Assembly (NCBI GenBank): GCA_964629635.1
Contig: CAZVQS010000002.1
Location: 1-64,000, forward strand
Origin: YC2-FULL-38-9 sp964629635
GTDB lineage: Bacteria > Patescibacteriota > Microgenomatia > UBA1406 > GWC2-37-13
Length of the DNA stretch: 64,000 nucleotides
Direction of reading: 5' to 3'
A program made the translations under genes and the position numbers. The stretch's first letter is position 1, and each line of letters opens with the position of its first letter. Under the pieces are notes generated by a model. That model was not told where the DNA came from. It saw nothing but the letters and a program-made list of their open reading frames with translations, and did no database searches. This document shows positions 6,187 to 15,566 of the stretch, one piece after another.

Positions 6187-8454
6187 ATGACTAACTACGA
6201 TTTTCTGAATCTCTCCTACTATGAGTTTGAGCTTTTAGTAAGGGATGTTCTACAAGAGAGAGAACATAAAATCTTAGAAAACTTCACATCAGGAAGAGAT
6301 TCAGGTATTGACCTGCGATATAGTACTACACAAGAAAATGACCTAATTGTTCAGTGTAAAAGATACAAAACCTTTTCTGAAATCTTCAGCACGTTGAAGA
6401 AAGAGTTTAAAAAGGTAATAAAATTACAACCCAAAAGATTTATCCTCGCAACATCGGTAGGACTAACTCCTAATAACAAAGTAAAAATTTATAAGCTTTT
6501 CCATCCATTTATAAAGAAATACGAAGATATTCTTGATAAAGAGGCTATTAATAATCTATTGGGAAAATATCCAAAAATAGAGCGAAACCATTTTAAACTA
6601 TGGCTTTCTAGCACAAACATACTAGAAAAGGTCATCCATAGCAATATTGTTAATCAAAGTATTTTCGAAAGAAATAATATTAAAGAGAATATTAAAAAAT
6701 ACGTCCTTAATGATAGCTATTTCGAGGCCTTGAGGATACTTAAATTGAATAACTTTCTAATAATTTCTGGTATACCAGGGATAGGAAAAACAATGCTTGC
6801 TCATATGTTAATTTATAATCTACTAGCACAAGGCGATGTAGAATTAATTTTTCTTTCTGAAAGCTTAAGCGAAGGAACTACACTATATAAAAAGGATCAA
6901 AGTCAAATTTTCTTTTATGACGACTTCTTGGGTAGAAGTTTTCTTGAAACTCATCTTAAAAAAAACGAGGACAATCGATTGCTTAGTTTTATTGAAACCA
7001 TCAAAGATTCTAGTAATAAAATCTTCATACTTACTACGAGAGAGTATATCCTTAATCAAGCATTACAGGAATCAGAAGTATTGTCAAATAAGAGCTTTGA
7101 TATTGGAAAGTATATTTTAGACTTAGCAAAATATACTAAATCTGTAAAAGGTAGAATACTTTACAATCACATTTTTTTTTCGAGGCTGCCTGTTGAGTAT
7201 ATTGATAATATTCTAGCCAATAACTCATTTTTAAAGATTATTGAGCATAAAAATTATAGTCCAAGAATAATCGAGCTTGTTACAAAGGAAGAGCCTATAT
7301 GGCGGAATATAGATCCGAACCATTTTTGTGAGGTAATACTATCCCTGTTGAATAATCCTGAACAGATATGGAAGCATGCGTTTGAAAATCAAATCACTCC
7401 AGCTGCTAGATCACTACTAATCATTCTGACCTTGTGTAATCCTCCTTTACTTCTCGAAGACTTATACTATGCAATAAACAAGTTTTATTTGGGTATTGAA
7501 AATAAAACCTTTGATTATCTGCAATTTAAAAAATGCTTAAAGGAACTCGAAAACACGTTTATTAAAATTGAAAGAAATAACGACAATAATATTATTGATT
7601 TTTTCAATCCTTCAGTAGGAGATTTTCTAAGTTCATATATAAGGAGCAATGAGGAATACATAACAGACTACTTGAAACATGCCGCATTTATTAATGAATT
7701 CTTCAGTATTTTTAAATATAAAGAAAATAATAGAAAAGATGGCAAGATTTTAGGTTCGTCTGGTTTACAAAATATTACAGTCGAGACTATAACAACACAA
7801 TTTTCCTCTTTGAGTAATTCTAATTTATCAACCTATGCAAGCCCTACTGGTTATAAAGTAGTTAAAGAAAAAAAACATGGATTATTTAACATAAATCTTT
7901 TAGTTAGTAATATCGATATAAAGAAATACGGTAAACTTAATGAGAAAATTGTTTCACAGTTTCTCAAAATTGATATCGAAACTATTGATGGTAGCAATCT
8001 ATCTTTATACATTAAACTATTAAATGAATTCTGCCTTTTAAGCAAATTTGACGCAAAACGTAATTTACCTACTATTTTCGAAAAATTAGAAGCAGTCGAC
8101 CTCCTAGATTTTTATGATTTCGAAGGTTACTACCCTGAAGAATTCGAAGAATTTATAAGTTCAGATACCGTTAAAGAAGAAATCAAAGAGAAATGCGCTG
8201 AGTTTATTGAATATTGTTCAACCGAGGAACTAGAGGAATATGAGAATGATCTTGAAGATATCGGATCTTATTATAAGGTATCGTTAGATGATGAACTTGA
8301 AGATGTACAACAAAAGATTGCCGATGAGGATGAATTTATTAATAGTCAAATGGATGACATTTATGACAGAGTAGGGTCTAGTATGTCCAAAAACGACATT
8401 CCCCAAGATAGTGAAATAATTGAGATGTTTAAGACATTAAAAGATAAATCGTGA
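6187..8454 (+). CDS. restriction endonuclease-like/nSTAND NTPase
   Basis: A 755-residue protein. Residues 1-110 form an Mrr-like PD-(D/E)XK domain: YYEFELLVRDVL, SGRDSGIDLRYS and IVQCKRY supply the E, D and QxK positions. Around residues 180-330 is a P-loop module with LIISGIPGIGKT (Walker A) and QIFFYDDFLG (Walker B), which matches the novel STAND NTPase 3 (nSTAND3) pattern; ILTTREY follows as the sensor. The remaining 400 residues are helical, end in a very acidic tail, and show no clear repeats. STAND-nuclease fusions are known or predicted antiphage sensors in which target binding unleashes the nuclease. That role here is inferred from architecture. The gene is strongly AT-rich compared with its neighbours. 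Confidence 0.85.
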   Translation: MTNYDFLNLSYYEFELLVRDVLQEREHKILENFTSGRDSGIDLRYSTTQENDLIVQCKRYKTFSEIFSTLKKEFKKVIKLQPKRFILATSVGLTPNNKVKIYKLFHPFIKKYEDILDKEAINNLLGKYPKIERNHFKLWLSSTNILEKVIHSNIVNQSIFERNNIKENIKKYVLNDSYFEALRILKLNNFLIISGIPGIGKTMLAHMLIYNLLAQGDVELIFLSESLSEGTTLYKKDQSQIFFYDDFLGRSFLETHLKKNEDNRLLSFIETIKDSSNKIFILTTREYILNQALQESEVLSNKSFDIGKYILDLAKYTKSVKGRILYNHIFFSRLPVEYIDNILANNSFLKIIEHKNYSPRIIELVTKEEPIWRNIDPNHFCEVILSLLNNPEQIWKHAFENQITPAARSLLIILTLCNPPLLLEDLYYAINKFYLGIENKTFDYLQFKKCLKELENTFIKIERNNDNNIIDFFNPSVGDFLSSYIRSNEEYITDYLKHAAFINEFFSIFKYKENNRKDGKILGSSGLQNITVETITTQFSSLSNSNLSTYASPTGYKVVKEKKHGLFNINLLVSNIDIKKYGKLNEKIVSQFLKIDIETIDGSNLSLYIKLLNEFCLLSKFDAKRNLPTIFEKLEAVDLLDFYDFEGYYPEEFEEFISSDTVKEEIKEKCAEFIEYCSTEELEEYENDLEDIGSYYKVSLDDELEDVQQKIADEDEFINSQMDDIYDRVGSSMSKNDIPQDSEIIEMFKTLKDKS

Positions 8455-8627
8455 TAAATATTAAGTAAATTCTCAAAACAATTTATTAAATGTATGCAAA
8501 TATTTAGAAGTCAAAGTTCTAAATCCCATCCATTCTGCCCGCATTACCCACTGTTCACTCCGGTTTATTGAGGGCACAGATAAGTCATGAAATGTATAGA
8601 TAAACCGTCAGTACGGGCCATTACGTA

Positions 8628-8655
8628 TTGACGCCCAGCCGGTTTGAGCTATAAT
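8628..8655 (+). promoter_or_regulatory. promoter of the 8668 gene
   Basis: TTGACG at 8628-8633, a 16-base spacer and TATAAT at 8650-8655. The ATG is 12 bases on, leaving about five leader bases. Confidence 0.7.
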
Positions 8656-8667
8656 AGTTCCTTCAAG

Positions 8668-9126
8668 ATGAAGGAAGCCGAAGTAAGAGTAAAATTCGCC
8701 AGGGGATGTGCCGCGGAATGCATTGCCGATGAAGTCGAGGTCGGCGCAACGGGTTTGTATCTGGTAAAACAGCTGCAGAGCAACGAGTGGCAGATGCACT
8801 TTTTCCCGGAAGGCAACAAGACGGCGGTCAAAGGCAAGGAGCGGCTCTTCGCGCTCATGTTCCTATCGGGTTTCTACTCACTCGTGAACTGGTGGTTCAG
8901 TCCGGAAAACCCTTATGCAGGAGATACGATGCTCCATTTCTGCACGAACGAACGGCAGCTCCATTTCATGGAAAAGAATCTCGGACCGGAAGCGGTCAGC
9001 GTTGATGAGGAAAACCGGGAGGCAAACATGTATCAGGGCAGGATAGCGCTTGATGCAGTGCAGCGCAGCGGTGCGGCTATGGACAATATCGGCTCGGCAT
9101 ACAGAATCTACACCGGCCAGAAGTAG
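8668..9126 (+). CDS. hypothetical protein, 152 aa
   Basis: I do not recognise a family. It is soluble, with one moderately hydrophobic stretch (FALMFLSGFYSLVNWWF, about residues 53-69). ATG 8668 is preferred over the in-frame TTG 8644, because the TATAAT box of its promoter lies downstream of that TTG. The 3' end is seven bases from the convergent 714-residue gene. Base composition returns to the core level here, marking the right border of the AT-rich block. Confidence 0.6.
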   Translation: MKEAEVRVKFARGCAAECIADEVEVGATGLYLVKQLQSNEWQMHFFPEGNKTAVKGKERLFALMFLSGFYSLVNWWFSPENPYAGDTMLHFCTNERQLHFMEKNLGPEAVSVDEENREANMYQGRIALDAVQRSGAAMDNIGSAYRIYTGQK

Positions 9127-9132
9127 CCGTCT

Positions 9133-11277
9133 TCATTTCTTCAGCCCGCCCCATTCAACAAGCGTGAAGCCCTTGCGGACAAACGGTGAAAAGGTTTGGG
9201 GTTTCAATGCTTTTTCCGGCAGGGAACCGTACGGTTCGAAGTCCAGGAAAATCCGCAGGACCGAGTCGGGGAGCGGGTTTACATGCATGGGAATCATGCG
9301 GTTCATCTCCCCGGTCGTGAGGAAGCTGATCCGGAAATAGCTGCCCTGTCTGGCGAGCATTGCTGGGATCCAGTACTCCATCATGTCTTTTGTTTCCCGT
9401 TCGTTCAATCCCATCTCCTTAAGTTTTTTATCCATGAAACCACTGAGCTCTTCGCGCTTCACATACCATCCCCGGTCAGTTATGTCCGGATAGGTTCCCG
9501 TCGTATTGCCTGACCAGTAGATGTAGGGATACTTGTTTTCAGTGCACGCTTTTACCGCATATTCCGCGCCAATGCCCGACATCTGCGGGGAATCGCATGA
9601 GGTATACTGCGGCTGTTCGTCCTGTATCGTGCCGTCGGGATACGCCGTCACGTCCCAGCCGTTGTGATATGCGGGTATCTGCGTTTCAAAGGCAACCCTG
9701 TTGGCAAAAGACAGTCTGACCCGCTGTTTTGATTCAGGGTACAGGTATATCACGGGTTTGCCGCAACCGTACGCCCTGCCCCAATCGAATTCCGCCATCA
9801 GGATCCACCGTTCCCACGGATCTTTTATAAACATGAGGGGTGTCTTTTTCTTGTAGGTTTCAAACGGCGGGAAATCTACGTACTTGTCCGCTTCTTTGGA
9901 ATATATCTGGTCTTCCTGTTTGGAGACGTACTGCAGGTGGTAGAGGGGGTCGTTGCTGTTTTTCAGTACGTATGCGTTCACTCCGTCGTCCGTCGTTCCG
10001 ATCTTGCGCAACCTGCTTTCGTCCATATCCGATACGATATGCAGGTCGGGATTTGTTGCGCAGTAATGGGGCAGCGCGTTATCATATGTGGAGTACAGCG
10101 GTTCATCCGTATGCAGCTCCTCCTGTTTTATGGTCAGATAGTAGGATGCTCCATGGACATATGATGTCCTGTCTTTCGGTATCGTATCCGAATCGGGACG
10201 CGCGCGGACGCTCATCAGCCGGGAAAGGTGATAGGTATAGGCAAGTCCGGTTGCATCGACCGCGATAACGCCGGTGGAATCCCCGAGAATATTGTTATGC
10301 ATGGCAATTTCTTCATTGGTGTACCGTGAATTCGGGGAAGACTGCAGTTTCTCCGTTGGCTTTGCGTACAGTTTCAAAAATGAGCCCCGTGAATCAATCC
10401 GGGTATAGCCGGAAAAGCTTGTTTTCGGAATCCGGCGCCTGTCGTATTCGTTTTCTATTCCGAGGTCCTCCGGATTCTGCTCCATCACGATGGAATCCTT
10501 GTACAGCGCATACGTATCGTTCACTATAAGGATGTCGGGAAGGTCCGACTCGATGCCTTCACCTCGCGTAATTTTCTCCGGCTTCGCATCAAACATCAGG
10601 TATTGGTACATGCCTTCATGCGAAAAGCCGCTGGCAGGAGAGGAACTGTTCACAAAAATGAACGAACTGTAGTCGTTGGTAAGGAAAAAATGCGCGATCG
10701 GTTCACCCATGACTCTTTGCTGTATCAGGGCCATTATGCGGGTATATCCGCTGTAAGGACCCGACGTGTAAGATCCCGCTTCGTAGTACTGCGCCTCCAG
10801 TTTGCCTTCGGTTTTGAACAATCCCAGGTCCCTCATGAGCGGTTTGACCGATCCGGTTATGGTGGGTTGCGCCATATCCTGCAGGCGTGCCCACTGGAAT
10901 TCTCGCGGGATTGGGGTGGGAGTCGGTATGCGTGCAATCCGGGACTGTGCGTTTGAGGAGCGGGAAGACGCGGCCGATGAATCCTGTTTGGACTGCTTCG
11001 CGCCCGTGGTCCGGTATGAGTCCACATACGACTGGTAATACAGTCCTGTTTTTACAAGGAGCATTGCGACAACAACCGCACAGAGCATTCCCAGACGGAA
11101 GGTGGGAATGGCGCCGGATTTCATGGTTTTCTGGGCGACACCGAGAAGAAAAAACAGGAACAGAAGATTCAATACCGGACTCCATCCGCCGAGAAAATAT
11201 CCGGTTCCGTACGCGAGGAGGGTTGCGGTTATGATGATTTTGTCCTTTTTGGACAGCGTCCAGTTTATGTGGTGCAT
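9133..11277 (-). CDS. membrane-anchored protein with conserved KPVIYLYP domain
   Basis: A 714-residue protein. Two or three N-terminal membrane segments (about residues 12-80) are followed by a Ser/Gln-rich linker and a long extracytoplasmic region. The C-terminal 220 residues contain KPVIYLYPES, GWDVTAYPDG, YIYWSGNT, MEYWIPAML and RKGFTLVEWGG. I have seen this motif order in uncharacterised bacterial and archaeal proteins; no function is assigned. The pairing of beta-rich segments with a terminal VEWGG suggests a surface binding or enzymatic module. A minus-strand TAGCAT five bases upstream of the start may be the -10 box. Confidence 0.65.
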   Translation of the reverse strand: MHHINWTLSKKDKIIITATLLAYGTGYFLGGWSPVLNLLFLFFLLGVAQKTMKSGAIPTFRLGMLCAVVVAMLLVKTGLYYQSYVDSYRTTGAKQSKQDSSAASSRSSNAQSRIARIPTPTPIPREFQWARLQDMAQPTITGSVKPLMRDLGLFKTEGKLEAQYYEAGSYTSGPYSGYTRIMALIQQRVMGEPIAHFFLTNDYSSFIFVNSSSPASGFSHEGMYQYLMFDAKPEKITRGEGIESDLPDILIVNDTYALYKDSIVMEQNPEDLGIENEYDRRRIPKTSFSGYTRIDSRGSFLKLYAKPTEKLQSSPNSRYTNEEIAMHNNILGDSTGVIAVDATGLAYTYHLSRLMSVRARPDSDTIPKDRTSYVHGASYYLTIKQEELHTDEPLYSTYDNALPHYCATNPDLHIVSDMDESRLRKIGTTDDGVNAYVLKNSNDPLYHLQYVSKQEDQIYSKEADKYVDFPPFETYKKKTPLMFIKDPWERWILMAEFDWGRAYGCGKPVIYLYPESKQRVRLSFANRVAFETQIPAYHNGWDVTAYPDGTIQDEQPQYTSCDSPQMSGIGAEYAVKACTENKYPYIYWSGNTTGTYPDITDRGWYVKREELSGFMDKKLKEMGLNERETKDMMEYWIPAMLARQGSYFRISFLTTGEMNRMIPMHVNPLPDSVLRIFLDFEPYGSLPEKALKPQTFSPFVRKGFTLVEWGGLKK

Positions 11278-11318
11278 AATTCATGCTACCACACCTGACA
11301 AACTATGACCTGTTTTCG

Positions 11319-12119
11319 TTATTTCAGGAGATATCCGCCGTCAACTACGATCTGGACGCCGGTCATGTAGCCGGACATGTCGGAGGCGAGGAACAGCACT
11401 GCCTTGCCGATGTCATCCGGCACTCCCATCCGGCCCAAAGGTACATCCATCTTCGGCGGTTCGGGGAAGCGTTCAAGTTGTACTTCTTTACCCCCGGCCT
11501 GCATGGATGCAACACCCGGAGTCATGATGCCGCCCGGAGCAACACCGGTTATCGTGATGTTGTGTTTTGCCAGTTCAAGCGCCGCGTTTTTCATGAAGCC
11601 CAATACCCCGTGTTTGGACGCGTCATAGTGGGCGAGGCCGACGGATGAAGGATGGAGCGAATCGATTGAGGTGACGTTTATTATTTTGCCGCCCTTTCCC
11701 TGCTTTTTCATCTGCTCGCTTGCGTACTTGGTCGTAAGGAACACGCCGCGCAGGTTGGTCGCGATGACTTTGTCAAACTGCTCCGAAGTCATTGATTCCA
11801 GGGGATTGAAAGGGAATATGCCGGCATTGTTCACGAGTATGTCGAGGCCGCCGAATTGTTTCACCGTTTCATCAACCAGGCGTTTTACCTGCTCTTCAAG
11901 CGCCACATCCGTTGAAACCGCGCCTGCTTTCCAGCCTTTTGCCTTGAGTTCATCAGCTGCCTTGACCGCTTCCTCAAGCCGCCTGCCCGTTACCATGACG
12001 GATGCGCCCGCCTCAGCCAGGCGGTATGCGATGCCGAATCCGATGCCGGCTGCCCCGCCGGTGACTATCGCGGTTTTTCCCGAAAGATCCAGAAGTTGAG
12101 TGTGGTTAAGTATATTCAT
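11319..12119 (-). CDS. short-chain dehydrogenase/reductase
   Basis: A 266-residue classical SDR. It has the nucleotide-binding TGGAAGIGFG, the structural NNAG, the catalytic Ser in INVTSIDS and the YDASK catalytic pair, with a C-terminal GVQIVVDGGY. ATG 12119 is chosen because a minus-strand TATCAT lies exactly six bases upstream; an open extension of 14 residues exists. The substrate is not predictable from sequence. It may be cotranscribed with nothing else, as its neighbours have separate signals. Confidence 0.85.
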   Translation of the reverse strand: MNILNHTQLLDLSGKTAIVTGGAAGIGFGIAYRLAEAGASVMVTGRRLEEAVKAADELKAKGWKAGAVSTDVALEEQVKRLVDETVKQFGGLDILVNNAGIFPFNPLESMTSEQFDKVIATNLRGVFLTTKYASEQMKKQGKGGKIINVTSIDSLHPSSVGLAHYDASKHGVLGFMKNAALELAKHNITITGVAPGGIMTPGVASMQAGGKEVQLERFPEPPKMDVPLGRMGVPDDIGKAVLFLASDMSGYMTGVQIVVDGGYLLK

Positions 12120-12125
12120 ATGGTA

Positions 12126-12131
12126 ATGATA
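12126..12131 (-). promoter_or_regulatory. -10 box, leaderless start of SDR gene
   Basis: TATCAT on the minus strand, six bases (TACCAT) before ATG 12119. Confidence 0.5.
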
Positions 12132-12164
12132 CTGATAAAGCGCATGTGTTTTCCACCGCATTCC

Positions 12165-13319
12165 TCAGTCGAGTTTATCGGGATTTATGCGAAGCACCCG
12201 GTCATCGGTTTCCTGCGGACTGCCCCGGCCGTCCCGGTTGCTTGTTGTGATGTAAATCATATTGTCCGGCCCCAGTACTGCTTCCCTGATCCGGCCCAGA
12301 TCGTTTTTGAAATATTCCTTCAGGGTAACCGCGCCGTCATGGAGCGTGAGCCGGTAGAGCGCATTGCCCCGCAGACCGGCAAAAAACAGGGATCCGTCAA
12401 GAAAAAGCGCGCCCGAGGGGGCCCAGGTATCGCTGCCTGACTGGTATAAGGGCGATCGGGTGTCCGGTTTTTTTTCATTACCCGTCACATCCGGCCATCC
12501 GTAGTTTTCGCCCATGGTTATGGTATTTATTTCATCTTTCGCGGACGGTCCATGCTCGGTTTCGTACATGTTGTTTCCGTCCCAGGCAAGCCCCTGGGGA
12601 TTGCGGTGGCCGAGCGTAAATATTTCGTCCCCGTTAGGGTTATCCGGTGCGGGTTTGCCGTCCTCGGTAATGCGCAATATCTTGCCGGCAAGAGAATCTA
12701 TGCTTTGGGAAAGCGACGGGTCCGCGGCGTCTCCCGTTGTGACATACAGATACCCGTCGGGGCCGAACTTGATCCTTCCCCCGTTATGATTGGAGGAACC
12801 GGGGATCGCGTCGATGAGAACGGTCCGTTCGCTTAAGCGGGATCCGTCGTACCGGTAGCGGACGAGCCGGTTCAATGTCCGGTTGTCCGTACCCGCGTAT
12901 GTGTAATACAGGAATATCCTTTGGTTTGCTCCAAAATCCGGTGAAACCGCAACGCCCATGAGACCGCCTTCGCCCAGTTCGCGCGCGTCATCGATTGTTG
13001 CGATACGGGTAACGGATCCGTCCTGGAGAAGTATTCTGCTGAGATTGCCGGTTCGTTCCGTTACCAGCAGAGATCCGTCAGGCAGGAACGCGATGGCCCA
13101 GGGGGTGTCGAGATTGGATGACACGGTACTGATGAGCGGCGCATTCCGGCTGTCGTTGTTCTGCACGGCCTGCGGTATTGCGGTGCGGTTTTGTTGCGGT
13201 GGAGACGCGGGTGCGTTTCTCAAATACATAGCGGACAACACGAGCCCCGCGAATACGGCTGCGGCGATGATGGGTTTTGTCATAGCTTTTATTACCCGTC
13301 CCTTAACGAACGGGTGCAT
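12165..13319 (-). CDS. PQQ-dependent sugar dehydrogenase-like protein, secreted
   Basis: A 384-residue beta-propeller protein of the soluble aldose sugar dehydrogenase (YliI) type: LDTPWAIAFLPDG, ELGEGGLMGVAVSPDF, NHNGGRIKFGPDG, GHRNPQGLAWD, TEHGP and GENYGWPD. A hydrophobic N-terminal segment (AAAVFAGLVLSAMYL) acts as a signal or anchor. Family enzymes oxidise aldoses with pyrroloquinoline quinone; no PQQ biosynthesis is in the window, so the cofactor would be scavenged or the protein may be a lectin-like relative. Starts at 13319 and 13283 are both possible. A longer open frame overlaps the cyclophilin gene and is rejected. Confidence 0.8.
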   Translation of the reverse strand: MHPFVKGRVIKAMTKPIIAAAVFAGLVLSAMYLRNAPASPPQQNRTAIPQAVQNNDSRNAPLISTVSSNLDTPWAIAFLPDGSLLVTERTGNLSRILLQDGSVTRIATIDDARELGEGGLMGVAVSPDFGANQRIFLYYTYAGTDNRTLNRLVRYRYDGSRLSERTVLIDAIPGSSNHNGGRIKFGPDGYLYVTTGDAADPSLSQSIDSLAGKILRITEDGKPAPDNPNGDEIFTLGHRNPQGLAWDGNNMYETEHGPSAKDEINTITMGENYGWPDVTGNEKKPDTRSPLYQSGSDTWAPSGALFLDGSLFFAGLRGNALYRLTLHDGAVTLKEYFKNDLGRIREAVLGPDNMIYITTSNRDGRGSPQETDDRVLRINPDKLD

Positions 13320-13396
13320 CGGGATTGGCTCATACCTGTATAATCCATGGAGGGAAGAGCGGGTTCTGAGAGGTATAAGAGTTCGGTTAATTGCGG

Positions 13397-13402
13397 TATA
13401 AT
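13397..13402 (+). promoter_or_regulatory. -10 box of cyclophilin gene
   Basis: TATAAT eight bases before ATG 13411, giving a leader of at most a couple of bases. Confidence 0.55.
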
Positions 13403-13410
13403 GAGAACTT

Positions 13411-14079
13411 ATGAAAAACGAACAGATCTTGGCTCTTGTCGTTATTATTTTTTTCCTGGGATTCGTCCTATTTCTGCTTATGCCAAAAAAACAGTCCGGC
13501 AAACAAACCAGTCAGCAAAAAAGCAGTTCGTCCTCCTCGCGTGCTGCGCAGAGAACCGCAACAGCCGTGCCAAACCAGTCGATGCAGATCGATGAGGAAA
13601 AGACATACACCGCAGTCCTCAAGACCGACAAGGGCGACATCACGGTTGAACTGAACGCGAAGCAGACGCCGGTCACCGTGAACAATTTCGTAACGCTGTC
13701 CCGGAAAGGATTTTACGACAACACCGTTTTCCACCGCACCGTCAAGGATTTCATGATCCAGGGCGGGGACCCCAAAGGCGACGGCACCGGCGGACCCGGC
13801 TACCGGTTTGATGATGAGCCGTTTGAAGGCGAATACACGAGAGGTACGGTTGCCATGGCAAACGCAGGCCCCGACACGAACGGCAGCCAGTTTTTCATCA
13901 TGCACAAGGACGTGCCGCTTCCGAAAGACTACGTGATTTTCGGCAAAGTGACCGAAGGGCTGGATGTCGTTGACACCATAGCGGAAGCGCCGGTCAAGGA
14001 ACCGCAGTCGCCGATGGATGAAGCTTCAAAACCGGTGAAGCCGGTCGTCGTCAAGACGGTCGAGATCGTGGAGGAATAA
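13411..14079 (+). CDS. membrane-anchored cyclophilin peptidyl-prolyl isomerase
   Basis: A 222-residue protein. Residues 5-26 form a single membrane anchor, followed by a Ser/Gln-rich linker. The cyclophilin domain (about 62-215) shows FHRTVKDFMIQGGDP, GSQFFIMHKD and VIFGKVTEGLDVV, including the catalytic Arg and the Phe and Gln of the active site. It catalyses cis-trans isomerisation of prolyl bonds, probably on exported proteins outside the membrane. A TATAAT box eight bases upstream suggests almost no leader. The GT39-like gene follows after 12 bases and may be cotranscribed. Confidence 0.92.
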   Translation: MKNEQILALVVIIFFLGFVLFLLMPKKQSGKQTSQQKSSSSSSRAAQRTATAVPNQSMQIDEEKTYTAVLKTDKGDITVELNAKQTPVTVNNFVTLSRKGFYDNTVFHRTVKDFMIQGGDPKGDGTGGPGYRFDDEPFEGEYTRGTVAMANAGPDTNGSQFFIMHKDVPLPKDYVIFGKVTEGLDVVDTIAEAPVKEPQSPMDEASKPVKPVVVKTVEIVEE

Positions 14080-14091
14080 TTTCTTCCGATT

Positions 14092-15519
14092 ATGAAAGAA
14101 CCCAAAGATGCCGGCGGACAAAACGGATTCCGTTTCGTTGACATGCTGGTTCTGCTCCTTCTGATCGGTGTATTTGTGATGCTGCGGCTCTGGCGGATTG
14201 ACCAGTCCTTCGAATTCTGGGGCGATATCGCGCGCGATCACGAAAAACTCATGGTCTGGCTGCAGACCGGCAAACCTCCGCTTGTCGGACCCAACACCTC
14301 AGTCCTTCCCGCCCTCAACCAGTCCGCATGGTTCCTTTACTTCATATTCCCGGTATTTTTCCTGACAAAATCCGCCCTCTCCATGACGTACACTGTCATC
14401 ATTCTGTCCATATTGTCGCTTGTTGCGGTTGCATACATCCTGAGAAACCATAAGGCCAGGTGGGGAATGTATGGAACGTTCCTGCTTCTTGCCATTCATC
14501 CCCTTATCATCGAACAGCAGCGGACGCCCTGGAATCCGACGTTCGCCATCCCGTTCCTCTTTTTTGCATTGGGCTGCGTTTTTCGGATCATGAAGAAATA
14601 CGATTACCGGACCGGTTTTGCGGCAATTTTGTCTGCGGTGTTTTCGGTGGGCATGACGTTTTCGTTCGTGCCCGAACTCCTTACCGTCATACTTCTTGCG
14701 TACAAAGTCTCAGGGCGCCGATGGAAAACAGTCCTGTTCCATACCGGGGTTTCTTTTGCGTTTGTTTTCCTGCCGAACCTGGTGTTTGAGTTGAAAAACA
14801 GATTCAGGTTTCTATTGCAGGGGATCGGGGACATCAAACCGGTTGCAGGCCAATTGCCGTTACACGAAAAGGTCCTGTTTTTCTGGAACGAGATATTCGC
14901 GCGCAACCATACGGTTTCCCTGCTGGTGTTCCTTATGGTTGCATCGCTTCTCGCGGTTACGTTTGTCAGGGAGAAAAAGGTCCGCCTTCCCATAACCGGA
15001 GCATTGCTTTTGACGGGCCTGACCCTGCTATTGCCTTTCGGCCAGACGCATTACTATTTCGGACTGCTTCTCGTGTGGTTTGTCGTATTCACGCGCATGG
15101 GCAGGGTCCGTTTTCTGATCCTCTCGCTGGTGCTTGCGGTATCGTGGATTCCCGCGGTCGGGCGCATTATGACGGCGGACGCCATCCGGCCGCTTGCGTC
15201 AGTTGAGGAATGCGCGGAGAAGTTCTGCAAGAAGCATCCCGGCTCGTACTTCGTCTCCTCCTGGGCCTGGCATGATATGCATTCAGCACACGACCATGCG
15301 TTCCTCCTCAACAAAGCCGGCTGCGCTTCGCGGGACATCGTTTCCTTTCCCGCGTTTCCGGCCGGGGCAATGGCGGTTGCGGCGGACCAGACCCGGTTTG
15401 TTCCGCAGAAAACAACATTTTATGAACTTGAGCAGTTCGGTCCGTATGAGGTTGAGGATACGGTCGCGTGCAATGACAAAATCAGCTATTTCCTCATGAC
15501 AAAAAAGAATTCGGAATGA
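14092..15519 (+). CDS. GT39/ArnT-like polytopic glycosyltransferase
   Basis: A 475-residue membrane protein with about ten transmembrane segments. Near the N-terminus, FEFWGDIARDHEK resembles the first extracytoplasmic loop of GT-C enzymes, where acidic residues serve catalysis. QQRTPWNPTF in the next loop is a recurrent feature of this family. It would transfer sugars from polyprenyl phosphates to surface acceptors; donor and acceptor are unknown. It sits directly behind the anchored cyclophilin gene. Confidence 0.75.
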   Translation: MKEPKDAGGQNGFRFVDMLVLLLLIGVFVMLRLWRIDQSFEFWGDIARDHEKLMVWLQTGKPPLVGPNTSVLPALNQSAWFLYFIFPVFFLTKSALSMTYTVIILSILSLVAVAYILRNHKARWGMYGTFLLLAIHPLIIEQQRTPWNPTFAIPFLFFALGCVFRIMKKYDYRTGFAAILSAVFSVGMTFSFVPELLTVILLAYKVSGRRWKTVLFHTGVSFAFVFLPNLVFELKNRFRFLLQGIGDIKPVAGQLPLHEKVLFFWNEIFARNHTVSLLVFLMVASLLAVTFVREKKVRLPITGALLLTGLTLLLPFGQTHYYFGLLLVWFVVFTRMGRVRFLILSLVLAVSWIPAVGRIMTADAIRPLASVEECAEKFCKKHPGSYFVSSWAWHDMHSAHDHAFLLNKAGCASRDIVSFPAFPAGAMAVAADQTRFVPQKTTFYELEQFGPYEVEDTVACNDKISYFLMTKKNSE

Positions 15520-15550
15520 CTCCTTCATAAAATCTTCATGACAGTTCCGC

Positions 15551-15556
15551 TACAAT
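15551..15556 (+). promoter_or_regulatory. -10 box of DUF1573 gene
   Basis: TACAAT ten bases before ATG 15567; the -35 region is not clear. Confidence 0.45.
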
Positions 15557-15566
15557 CCGGATACGC

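Noticed and set aside
8455..8667. Attachment-site copy of a tRNA-Ser end at the right border of the defence block
   Set aside because: I compared the tRNA-Ser 3' sequence with this spacer and saw no repeat.
12165..13502. Longer sugar-dehydrogenase frame starting at 13502
   Set aside because: The extension covers the promoter and first codons of the divergent cyclophilin gene and lacks signal-peptide character.
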